Positions 1-5,970 of a stretch of 9,753 nt of DNA are shown here, in pieces. Source of the stretch: an uncultured Acetatifactor sp. GTDB taxonomy: Bacteria > Bacillota > Clostridia > Lachnospirales > Lachnospiraceae. The notes under the pieces are model-generated. The model did not search any database, was not told the origin of the DNA, and worked only from the letters and a program-made list of their open reading frames with translations. A program made the translations under genes and the position numbers. The stretch is from NCBI GenBank assembly GCA_910586435.1, contig CAJUGT010000144.1, forward strand, positions 1 to 9,753, in the 5' to 3' direction. Numbering within the stretch: the first letter of the stretch is position 1; every line of letters begins with the position of its first letter.

Positions 1-670
1 TCAACAGTTTCAATAAATCCGTACCCGAATCTCCCTCTTTCCCAAGGCAAATCATGACAGCCGCCATCAAATCATAATCCGCTTTTCGTTCCCTTACACT
101 GCCCACCCGATTTTCTTCCGCAATATAATAACGGGTAATGCTGTTTTCACGGTTCTTTGGCGGATTCATGCAAATCCATATGCTGTATACTTTTTTGATA
201 TTTTCATAGTGGGAATTTGTAAACTCTGTTCCATATTGGGCGGAAATCATCTGGCTGCAATAATAGATTCCCCTTTTTATCAGCGGATAACCTGGATAAA
301 AATCATTTTGGGCTTCCAGATTGATAATTAAGCGAATCAAATCTCCAGATACAGGAGCAGTTGCAAGAAACCGGATATCATAGGTAACTGTTCCCTCCGT
401 CAAAGAAGTATCTTCGTTTCCAGCTCCCTGTATCATAGAACCGCAATTAGATTCATCCGGAGCCACTGCCACTTCACCTGCCTGTGGTGTACCCTCAATG
501 TATTTCCCGGCAATCTCATCCACATCACAGTCACGGTATTCTTCCATGCAGCTCTTCATAACCCAGGCCAAAATAATCTTCTCCGAAAGCAACCGCTTAC
601 AGGCCGCATCATAGCTGGCTTTCTCATCAGCTACACGAATATTTCTTGCTATGGCAGTATCTGTATTCAT
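1..670 (-). CDS. PD-(D/E)XK nuclease family transposase-like protein (Rpn/PDDEXK_2-like), 3' end beyond window
   Basis: The reading frame runs from ATG at 670 through the left edge without a stop (223 codons visible), so the C-terminus is missing. A strong ribosome binding site, AGGAGGTGAG, lies just upstream (about 674-683). Visible protein: a helical N-terminus (residues 10-45, ending near AWVMKSCMEEYR), a variable acidic stretch (60-95), then a nuclease-like core. The core has Asp98 in YDIRF, followed by IINLEAQ with Glu119 and Gln121 (a D...ExQ form of the PD-(D/E)XK signature), and YPGYPLIKRGIYYCSQMIS after it. This pattern is typical of PDDEXK_2/Rpn-like proteins annotated as transposases in Lachnospiraceae; Rpn proteins are known as recombination-promoting nucleases, but activity here is inference. 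A weak possible promoter (TGGCCA-17-TAAAAT, 696-724) lies upstream. A truncated relative lies immediately upstream (742-828). Confidence 0.75.
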   Translation of the reverse strand, partial: MNTDTAIARNIRVADEKASYDAACKRLLSEKIILAWVMKSCMEEYRDCDVDEIAGKYIEGTPQAGEVAVAPDESNCGSMIQGAGNEDTSLTEGTVTYDIRFLATAPVSGDLIRLIINLEAQNDFYPGYPLIKRGIYYCSQMISAQYGTEFTNSHYENIKKVYSIWICMNPPKNRENSITRYYIAEENRVGSVRERKADYDLMAAVMICLGKEGDSGTDLLKLL

Positions 671-741
671 GGCCTCACCTCCTGCTTTTATTGGCATTTT
701 ACCATATTTCATATTAACTGGCCACCATACATTTCGGTCTC

Positions 742-828
742 TCAAATAATCAAGACCCTTCCAAACAGGAAGTCGTTAGATATGCTTACATCTTGCCAGT
801 TTGTCCGTTCATTTTCAACGTTTTCCAT
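742..828 (-). pseudogene. N-terminal fragment of a PD-(D/E)XK (Rpn-like) family gene
   Basis: A short frame on the minus strand (ATG at 828, stop TGA at 742-744, 28 codons) encodes NWQDVSISNDFLFGRV, which closely resembles the conserved N-terminal start of Rpn/PD-(D/E)XK transposase-like proteins (WQDLTISNDFLFGKVM in my memory of the family). It stops three residues later. The frame is open upstream to an ATG at 882, but neither ATG has a well-spaced ribosome binding site. I read it as debris of a second family member, cut off after about 25 residues. It fills most of the 270-nt gap between the four-cysteine gene and the partial nuclease gene. The assignment rests on one short motif. The intact gene downstream begins with a different N-terminus, so the fragment is not simply its missing start. 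Confidence 0.5.
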
Positions 829-941
829 CCCTCTGCCGGCCTTCTTTAAAAAATTCCCACCAGAATACAATATGTATTTCATACCTTTTCTATCTCGTGC
901 CCCTATTATACACAGCAATCCGGCAAAACACTATAAACTAC

Positions 942-1307
942 TCATCCCACTTTACAGCGTTCCTCGCCATATACCCTGAGCGTTTCTCTCTTTCCTTCTT
1001 CCCCGTACAGCTTCAACATACACTCTTCACACAAATAGTCCGTTGCCGCTTCCGAATGTTCTTCTTTAACATCAAAATGAGGCGGATATAATATTTCTCC
1101 TACCCCCAACTCTTTCAGACAGATTCCGCATCGATTTGAAATGCATGCTATCGCCTCATACTCATTTCCATCACACCAATGAACAGCCCTTTGTAATCTT
1201 CGGAATATTTTTACAGCTGTTTCTCTGGAAATTTCTCTGGTATCATACATTTCACTAATTAATATGGCAACAAAATTCATTCCACGCCCAATATCATGAC
1301 AGCTCAT
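942..1307 (-). CDS. small four-cysteine (CxxC...CxxC) protein of unknown function
   Basis: I do not recognise this 121-residue protein. It has a putative zinc-binding knuckle pair: Cys60-x-x-Cys63 (NRCGICLKELG) and Cys93-x-x-Cys96 (LCEECMLKLYG), about 29 residues apart. An N-terminal helical half (SRETAVKIFRRLQRAVHW) precedes them, and the C-terminal tail is charged. The start was placed at ATG 1307 because GGGAGGGAAGG lies 8-13 nt upstream. An in-frame ATG at 1328 would add seven residues but has no convincing ribosome binding site. The gene follows the AbiEi-like gene by 33 nt with no terminator between, so co-transcription is likely. It occupies the place where an AbiEii toxin would normally be, but has no resemblance to a nucleotidyltransferase. 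It could be a nucleic-acid-binding partner or an unrelated cargo gene. Confidence 0.6.
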   Translation of the reverse strand: MSCHDIGRGMNFVAILISEMYDTREISRETAVKIFRRLQRAVHWCDGNEYEAIACISNRCGICLKELGVGEILYPPHFDVKEEHSEAATDYLCEECMLKLYGEEGKRETLRVYGEERCKVG

Positions 1308-1340
1308 ATTATGTACCTTCCCTCCCATAAAAATCTCTGT

Positions 1341-1937
1341 TTATATATACTTTGTTAGTTGGTTTAACATATGTAACTTTTTTGCATAATGAACTATTCT
1401 GTTTTTTGCCTTATCTTGTTCCCTGAAACGTTCAATAATCAAACAAAAAATATCATCATCTATTGTATTTCTAAATCGTATACAATCACAAACACTCCTT
1501 TCTATATCGTAAACCACATATTGCCCAAACTCTGTATTTCTGATGTTCTGATGTTCTGAGAAATTACTTCCGGAATAATAGTGCCTTGTCACAGGATATT
1601 TCATTTCGATTTTGCTTCTGTCGTCCCTTCGGGTAGCTACCGAGACAACCGGTGGCTCCACCTCAATGAGCCCTTGATAAAAACACGCACTATCTGCACA
1701 TATTACTGCCTTAGGATTACTTCGGCATATTTCAACTGCCTTATAATCTGGTGGCTTGGCATAATCAGCACAGCTAAACCAGTATGTTCCATAACATACT
1801 TTTTCCAGCATACCATTGGCGGCAAATTCTGAAATCTGTCTGTTTGTCAACCCTTCTCTCAACAACTCTGACGTACTTACATACCCATTATACTTTTGGC
1901 TCAACCGATAACATTTTATATAAGTATCTTTTATCAC
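1341..1937 (-). CDS. AbiEi-family (type IV antitoxin-like) winged-helix regulator
   Basis: The 198-residue protein has an N-terminal winged helix (about residues 8-55: NGYVSTSELLREGLTNRQ, then a segment ending EKVCYGTYWF), as in the AbiEi_4/antitoxin domain. A C-terminal domain follows with the family-like landmarks AVICADSACFYQGL (about 77-90) and VYDIERSVCDCIRFRN (about 142-157). In characterised AbiE systems AbiEi represses its own promoter and counteracts the AbiEii nucleotidyltransferase. I chose GTG at 1937 as start because GGAGAG (1942-1947) sits just upstream and the predicted transcript begins near 1962. The frame stays open to an ATG at 2018, but those extra residues translate the promoter and a DNA direct repeat. 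ATG 1949 is a second possibility without a ribosome binding site. No AbiEii gene follows; the next gene encodes a four-cysteine protein. Base composition is more A/T-rich than the clp operon. Confidence 0.75.
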   Translation of the reverse strand: MIKDTYIKCYRLSQKYNGYVSTSELLREGLTNRQISEFAANGMLEKVCYGTYWFSCADYAKPPDYKAVEICRSNPKAVICADSACFYQGLIEVEPPVVSVATRRDDRSKIEMKYPVTRHYYSGSNFSEHQNIRNTEFGQYVVYDIERSVCDCIRFRNTIDDDIFCLIIERFREQDKAKNRIVHYAKKLHMLNQLTKYI

Positions 1938-1947
1938 ATTTCTCTCC

Positions 1948-1991
1948 ATAGCATTTTTTGTTACACATATAATAGCATTTTTCATTACACA
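1948..1991 (-). repeat. Direct repeat pair, probable autoregulatory operator of the AbiEi-like gene
   Basis: Two 20-bp direct repeats on the minus strand, TGTGTAATGAAAAATGCTAT (1972-1991) and TGTGTAACAAAAAATGCTAT (1948-1967), match at 18 of 20 positions and are separated by 4 bp, giving a 24-bp period. The first fills the spacer between the -35 and -10 boxes and touches the -10. The second covers the predicted transcription start. This placement suits a repressor site. AbiEi proteins are known to bind repeated sites at their own promoters; that this protein binds these repeats is inference. Confidence 0.6.
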
Positions 1992-1997
1992 TGTCAA
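1969..1997 (-). promoter_or_regulatory. sigma-A promoter of the AbiEi-like operon
   Basis: A perfect TTGACA -35 box (1992-1997) and a TATTAT -10 box (1969-1974) are separated by exactly 17 nt. Transcription would start near 1961-1963, leaving a leader of about 25 nt that contains GGAGAG ahead of the GTG start at 1937. The promoter is interleaved with the 24-bp-period direct repeats. Confidence 0.75.
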
Positions 1998-2063
1998 GTA
2001 TAGATAACTATAAAACACTCCATGAAAGCCATTGTGCGTAAAATAGCCCTACATTACCCCATC

Positions 2064-2101
2064 AAAAAACAAGGCAGAACACCTCTAAATGCTCTGCCCT
2101 G
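2064..2101 (-). terminator. Factor-independent terminator
   Basis: On the minus strand CAGGGCAGA pairs with TCTGCCTTG (2093-2101 with 2070-2078; one G-T pair). The loop can add up to three weak pairs, and a TTTTTT run follows (2064-2069). It lies about 46 nt after the stop of the small ORF at 2148, and so would end the dpnM-to-orf transcript before the AbiEi promoter. Confidence 0.75.
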
Positions 2102-2147
2102 TCCTTATTTCAATTCAGGTGACTGTTATATTCTGCTTGCATGAGCC

Positions 2148-2453
2148 CTATCGGCAATCGGGGAAGCCGACCGTGCCATAGACAGCGTATAATACGCCGC
2201 CGCTCTTCCTCAGCCTTGTTATGTCCAAAGCCGAATCCACCTCCAGCACACGCTTAAAGGAATCCAGAGATAATTGTATCTGAAGCTTTATGTCAATGGC
2301 ATCATCATAACCAGCCCGGACAATACAGGCACAGCGGATAATATTTTGCCATTGTTTTGGATCATTTGGCTCATTCTCTTCAAAATAGCCTCCTGCGGCT
2401 CCAACCCATGTATCGCTCACCATGCCATACAGACATGCCTTAAAACAATTCAT
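2148..2453 (-). CDS. Small hypothetical protein overlapping the phosphotransferase gene
   Basis: A 101-codon frame that starts inside the last codons of the aminoglycoside phosphotransferase gene (14-nt overlap) and ends 46 nt before a terminator. I do not recognise the product. It has one Trp-rich hydrophilic stretch (SDTWVGAAGGYFEENEPND), two close cysteines (RCACIV) and a C-terminal segment with helical character. There is no signal peptide or membrane segment. ATG 2453 lacks a good ribosome binding site; ATG 2423 (residue 11) is an alternative with AAGG some 14 nt upstream. Codon use (GCC, GGC, CTG) is gene-like. It may be a real translationally coupled gene, or the surviving part of an older gene. 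One of the four GATC sites in the window lies in it (2360). Confidence 0.4.
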   Translation of the reverse strand: MNCFKACLYGMVSDTWVGAAGGYFEENEPNDPKQWQNIIRCACIVRAGYDDAIDIKLQIQLSLDSFKRVLEVDSALDITRLRKSGGVLYAVYGTVGFPDCR

Positions 2454-3228
2454 CCAATAAAATATAGTATTTTATCTTCTCCCAATCAGGCTCCATCTCC
2501 AGCTGTTCAAACAGCAGCTTGGGAGAAAATCCCTCATATTTTTTACCCCCATATTTTCCATCATAATTGTGTACCAGGCTTCTATAGCAAAGGGCAATAT
2601 CCTGCCACCGGTCCCCGGTGCCCATTTTTCCCAAATCAATATATCCTTTTAATTCCTCCCCCTGAAAAAGCAGGTTTGGCAATGTGAAATCCCCATGGGT
2701 CAACACCAAATCTTCCTGGGGCTTATGCTCCAAAAGCCATTGATACAATTCTCCGGGAGAGCGAAATCCTCCTTCCCCATAAGTATCCGGCTCGGCGTCT
2801 TCCATACTGACCATATCATGCGCTACCCAATATCCAGCCATGGCAAGCTTCCGGTCCACACCCCACTCACAGGGACATTCCGTAATATCAAACTGCCACA
2901 ATAATTTCAACGCCTCCGCAAGCAATCCTGTCAGTCTATAAGGATTACTCATGTATTCCTCCTGGAAGGCCATGCTTCCTTCTATCCTTGTCATCAGCAG
3001 ATAGCTTTTGCCTCCTTCACATACATGGGCAATCACTTCCGGCACTGGCAATCTTCCCTTCAGCCACTCCATCATCCGATATTCATTCCGTGCTTCCTCA
3101 TTCTCTTCCTGCACTTTGAGTATCTGGTTCTGGAATAAATACACCTGACTGCCTGACAGTCCAATGCTGTCTAACTGAAAATGTTGGTCCTGGATTTTTG
3201 TTCTTATCTTAAATGGTAATTGTATCAT
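2440..3228 (-). CDS. Aminoglycoside O-phosphotransferase, APH(3') family
   Basis: The 262-residue kinase-fold protein is about the length of APH(3')-IIIa (264 residues). Landmarks: the ATP-site lysine Lys38 in ILKV; the paired helix-C glutamate Glu49; RLPVPEVI (59-66) matching the family KLPVPKV; the catalytic loop HGD at 178-180 with Asn185; and the metal-binding Asp198 in YIDLGKMGTGDRWQDIALC. The Asp180-Asn185-Asp198 spacing equals that of Asp190-Asn195-Asp208 in APH(3')-IIIa. The C-terminus PDWEKIKYYILLDELF is essentially that of APH(3')-IIIa as I recall it. Such enzymes transfer phosphate from ATP to the 3'-OH of kanamycin/neomycin-type drugs in the cytoplasm. The middle of the protein is divergent, so drug range is not predictable and a chromosomal relative of low activity is possible. 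AAAGGTGAG precedes the ATG. The gene lies 82 nt after dpnB with no terminator seen, so readthrough from the restriction operon is plausible. Confidence 0.85.
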   Translation of the reverse strand: MIQLPFKIRTKIQDQHFQLDSIGLSGSQVYLFQNQILKVQEENEEARNEYRMMEWLKGRLPVPEVIAHVCEGGKSYLLMTRIEGSMAFQEEYMSNPYRLTGLLAEALKLLWQFDITECPCEWGVDRKLAMAGYWVAHDMVSMEDAEPDTYGEGGFRSPGELYQWLLEHKPQEDLVLTHGDFTLPNLLFQGEELKGYIDLGKMGTGDRWQDIALCYRSLVHNYDGKYGGKKYEGFSPKLLFEQLEMEPDWEKIKYYILLDELF

Positions 3229-3310
3229 ATCTCACCTTTCCAATAGCAACTTTCAACAGCACATGTCCATCAATATGTTGAGCACAGGAAATCTTCTAAA
3301 ATTCCCTCCT

Positions 3311-4171
3311 TCAGCAAAATATTCTATTCATCACACCGTTTTCTATGTCATCTATATTATATACATGTTCCATCGCTTCAAATGTCTCTCTCAAATTTCC
3401 TTTAGCACTTGTCCATCCTTTTCCATCTGTAAACCACACAAATGTAAACCCGTCTATGGTGTCTGCCTCCTGAGAAAGCATTTTATAGCTTCTCGCCGTT
3501 TCATTTAGTTTAGATCCTCCACTTCCATAAAAATTTGTCTCAATTCCGTATATCATTTTGTCAGTTTTTATTACAAAATCAAAACGCTTAGCGGCTTTTC
3601 CGTCATTTGACAAAGCCGATAAGTCAATGTTCCATCGCAATTCTATGTCTTTTAGATACATTTCTTTAAAGTAATTCTCGTTTTTTACAAACAACGACCT
3701 GATATGGTTTTCCACCAAATCCTCCATTTGATGACCCCCTCTGTTCTTACGCCCATTAGAATCAAGTCCCGTTTCAATTCCAAGAGCATAGTCCACAAGG
3801 TTGTTTACAAGATGATTTGCCAGCATATCAAACAATCCTGTTTTCCTCATAAATACTTTATATTGCTCCACATCATAGTTCATCTTCTTAAAGTTATACA
3901 GATATGCCCCTTCCATATCCTGCGCATAAATCTCATTGCTTCTCACCGCAAGCAGCAAGGGGATACATTTCATCGTTTCCGGATACCTTAATATGATACT
4001 TTCAAAATCTTCTTCTATGTTTTTAGAGCCAATCAAATAATTTAATATATTTAACTCTACCTTAATCTCCTCCACGCTTTTGATAACTTTTTCAAAATCA
4101 ACATAATAATCATATCCCGAAATACTTGGTCTGAATTTAGCAAGCCATTCTTCAAAATTTCGTTCTGTCAT
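3311..4171 (-). CDS. dpnB: Type II restriction endonuclease DpnII/MboI family (GATC)
   Basis: The 286-residue protein is the endonuclease of the cassette and is expected to cut unmethylated GATC. It matches R.DpnII (288 residues) along its length as I recall that sequence: the NFEEWL start, LNYLIGSKNIEEDF (43-56), the LVNNLVDYALGIETGLDSNG region followed by GRKNRG (about 121-145), and the core RFDFVIKTDKMIYGIETNFY. In the core, Asp198 and Glu211-x-Asn213 stand in the PD-(D/E)XK position, with Asn instead of the usual Lys, as in R.DpnII. GSGGSKLNETARSYKML (216-232) and GKGWTSAKGNLRETF (250-264) are also conserved. The ATG at 4171 is one nucleotide after the dpnA stop, with TTGGAG upstream inside dpnA, so translation is probably coupled to the methylase. 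One GATC site (3513) lies within the gene. Confidence 0.95.
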   Translation of the reverse strand: MTERNFEEWLAKFRPSISGYDYYVDFEKVIKSVEEIKVELNILNYLIGSKNIEEDFESIILRYPETMKCIPLLLAVRSNEIYAQDMEGAYLYNFKKMNYDVEQYKVFMRKTGLFDMLANHLVNNLVDYALGIETGLDSNGRKNRGGHQMEDLVENHIRSLFVKNENYFKEMYLKDIELRWNIDLSALSNDGKAAKRFDFVIKTDKMIYGIETNFYGSGGSKLNETARSYKMLSQEADTIDGFTFVWFTDGKGWTSAKGNLRETFEAMEHVYNIDDIENGVMNRIFC

Positions 4172-4172
4172 A

Positions 4173-5045
4173 TCATATTTTCTCCAATCTTCTTTTCGTT
4201 ATCTCCAAGTATTCTTTACACGAATCTATCCCAATAAATTGTCTTCCCAACCGTACCGCTTCCACTCCTGTAGTACCTGAACCACAAAATGGGTCCAATA
4301 CCACCTGCCCTTTTTCTGTCGATGCCACAACAATACGCTCCAACAAATACTCCGGTTTTTGTGTTGGATGTTTGCCTTCTGTTTTTTCTGAAGGTTTTGT
4401 CAAGGAGCCTGTCCATACGTCCTTCATCTGTTTTCCGCCATTCCTTGACTTCATCTCCTGATAATTAAAAAAATGCCTGGATTTCTTCTCATTCTTTTTC
4501 GCCCATAGTATCGTTTCCGTTGAATGTGTGAAACACTTACAGGCCAAATTAGGCGGCGGATTTGTTTTCTGCCAGGTAATATTGTTTATAATCTTGAACC
4601 CCTCCTGCTCCAATGCCATGCCAATGGAATATATATTATGCAATGTTCCCGATATCCATATAGTTCCGCTGGGCTTTAACACTCTCTTGCATAAAGCAAT
4701 CCATCTTCTATTAAATGAATGTTTTTCTTCAACATCCGTTCCATATTCCCCTAACTTATCCCATCCCCCTTTATTCACCGAAACCATTTTTCCACCCTGA
4801 CATGTTATACCATCATTACTTAAAAAGTATGGTGGGTCCGCAAATATCATATCTACCGATTCCTGTTTTATGCAACTTAAAAGTTCAAAAGCATCGCCCA
4901 GAACCAACCTTACATCCTGGGTCTGAAAGAAAAACTCCATTTTTTCAGGAAAAAATTTCTCCAATATTGTGTCTCCTGTTCCTGTTTCCACTTGCGAGGC
5001 CAAAGGAAAACCTACTCCGTCATATATCTTTGGCACATTTTTCAT
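4173..5045 (-). CDS. dpnA: Beta-class adenine-N6 DNA methyltransferase, M.DpnA (M2.DpnII) type
   Basis: The 290-residue protein is the second methylase of a DpnII cassette. Motif order is beta-class: catalytic ADPPYFLSNDGI (Asp70-Pro-Pro-Tyr73) near the N-terminus, then the recognition region, and the S-adenosylmethionine loop DPFCGSGTTG (251-260) near the C-terminus. The family stretches NPPPNLACKCFTHSTETILWAKK (162-184, discontinuous landmarks) and KHPTQKPEYLLERIV (225-239) are present. In Streptococcus pneumoniae DpnA can methylate GATC adenine in single-stranded DNA, protecting incoming transforming DNA; the same role here is inference. The start at ATG 5045 has only a weak GAG element 5-8 nt upstream. 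It lies 14 nt after the dpnM stop, suggesting expression dependent on the upstream gene. No GATC site occurs in this gene. Confidence 0.93.
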   Translation of the reverse strand: MKNVPKIYDGVGFPLASQVETGTGDTILEKFFPEKMEFFFQTQDVRLVLGDAFELLSCIKQESVDMIFADPPYFLSNDGITCQGGKMVSVNKGGWDKLGEYGTDVEEKHSFNRRWIALCKRVLKPSGTIWISGTLHNIYSIGMALEQEGFKIINNITWQKTNPPPNLACKCFTHSTETILWAKKNEKKSRHFFNYQEMKSRNGGKQMKDVWTGSLTKPSEKTEGKHPTQKPEYLLERIVVASTEKGQVVLDPFCGSGTTGVEAVRLGRQFIGIDSCKEYLEITKRRLEKI

Positions 5046-5059
5046 TTCTCAATAGAGCT

Positions 5060-5893
5060 TTAATAATTACATATAATAATTTCTTCGCCAACACGATTTG
5101 AGGCATCGGAATTTATCAAACGTTTCACTCCCACAACATCCATTTTATATCCCTTGTTCCCGTATAATTCATTAATAAGCTGCGTATTATGGTTTGTCAA
5201 CATGCAGTAACATCCTCTTTCTGTCAGCTCATCATACAGTTTCGCCAAACGCCTGTGACTCTCTATGTCAAACCCTTCCTTCGTATATGATTCAAAGGAA
5301 TCAGGATTCAGTGGCGCATAAGGACTATCTAAGAAGACAAAATCACCCTCCACCGCTTCTGCGCATGCCACTTCAAAGTCACCTTCCATAATTTGTATCT
5401 TTCGCAAATACTCAGATGTTCCCTTTATTACATCCTCATTTACTGATCCCCCACGACTATTATTATAAGGAACATTAAAAAGTCCCTTTGCGTTGACCCT
5501 ATATAATCCATTAAAACAATGTTTATTGATAAACATAAGCAATGCGGCCAATTCCACATCATATTCATTTTTCATCAACTTATCATTGTAACGTTTGCGA
5601 AGCGAATAATAGTATTCCTTCCCATCTTCCCACATCTCACTGTCAAATTCGTTTATTGTACGCAAAAATTCTTCCGGTTTATGGCAAATACATCTGTACA
5701 AATTAATCAACGCTTTATTGATATCATTCACAACCGCTCTTTCCGGCAATAGTTCAAATATAACTGCGCCCCCTCCCACAAATGGTTCAAAGTAATTGTT
5801 ATAGCTTTCAGGCATTCTTTTCTTTATTTGTAATAACAATTGACGCTTTCCGCCAGCCCACTTTACAAAGGGCGCAATATTTGAATTCTCCAT
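5060..5893 (-). CDS. dpnM: Alpha-class Dam adenine-N6 DNA methyltransferase, M.DpnII type
   Basis: The 277-residue protein modifies the adenine of double-stranded GATC and protects the host from the neighbouring endonuclease. Alpha-class motif order: FVKWAGGKRQLL (9-20), the S-adenosylmethionine loop FEPFVGGGAVIF (35-46), VNDINKALINLY (55-66), and the Dam-typical segment NGLYRVNAKGLFNVPY (128-143). The catalytic motif IV follows at 189-192 and reads Asp-Ser-Pro-Tyr instead of the usual Asp-Pro-Pro-Tyr. Downstream are SYTKEGF (202-208) and TNHNTQLINELY. The start was set at ATG 5893 because AGAGGAG lies 5-7 nt upstream and the protein then begins as family members do; the frame also extends to a TTG at 5923 that I reject. 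First gene of the operon, read from the promoter at 5939-5967. One GATC site (5445) is present in the gene. Confidence 0.93.
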   Translation of the reverse strand: MENSNIAPFVKWAGGKRQLLLQIKKRMPESYNNYFEPFVGGGAVIFELLPERAVVNDINKALINLYRCICHKPEEFLRTINEFDSEMWEDGKEYYYSLRKRYNDKLMKNEYDVELAALLMFINKHCFNGLYRVNAKGLFNVPYNNSRGGSVNEDVIKGTSEYLRKIQIMEGDFEVACAEAVEGDFVFLDSPYAPLNPDSFESYTKEGFDIESHRRLAKLYDELTERGCYCMLTNHNTQLINELYGNKGYKMDVVGVKRLINSDASNRVGEEIIICNY

Positions 5894-5938
5894 TCCAACT
5901 CCTCTTTCAAACGTATTGTTCAAAATTCATCCCTTAGT

Positions 5939-5967
5939 ATTATACTTACAACCCTGAAAAAAGACAA
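5939..5967 (-). promoter_or_regulatory. sigma-A promoter of the DpnII-type operon
   Basis: TTGTCT (-35, 5962-5967) and a perfect TATAAT (-10, 5939-5944) are 17 nt apart. The start point would fall near 5931-5933. The transcript would begin almost at an ATG (5930) that opens a seven-codon frame ending at 5907, just before the ribosome binding site of dpnM. The promoter overlaps or abuts the end of the methyltransferase remnant. Confidence 0.7.
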
Positions 5968-5970
5968 CCT

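Noticed and set aside
1540..1560. Short tandem repeat (TCTGATGT repeated)
   Set aside because: Only about two and a half 8-9 bp units inside the AbiEi coding frame, explained by its protein sequence; no array.
5894..5923. Extended N-terminus of dpnM from TTG 5923
   Set aside because: ATG 5893 has an ideal AGAGGAG site and gives the family-typical start; the TTG lies within the short leader and has no ribosome binding site.
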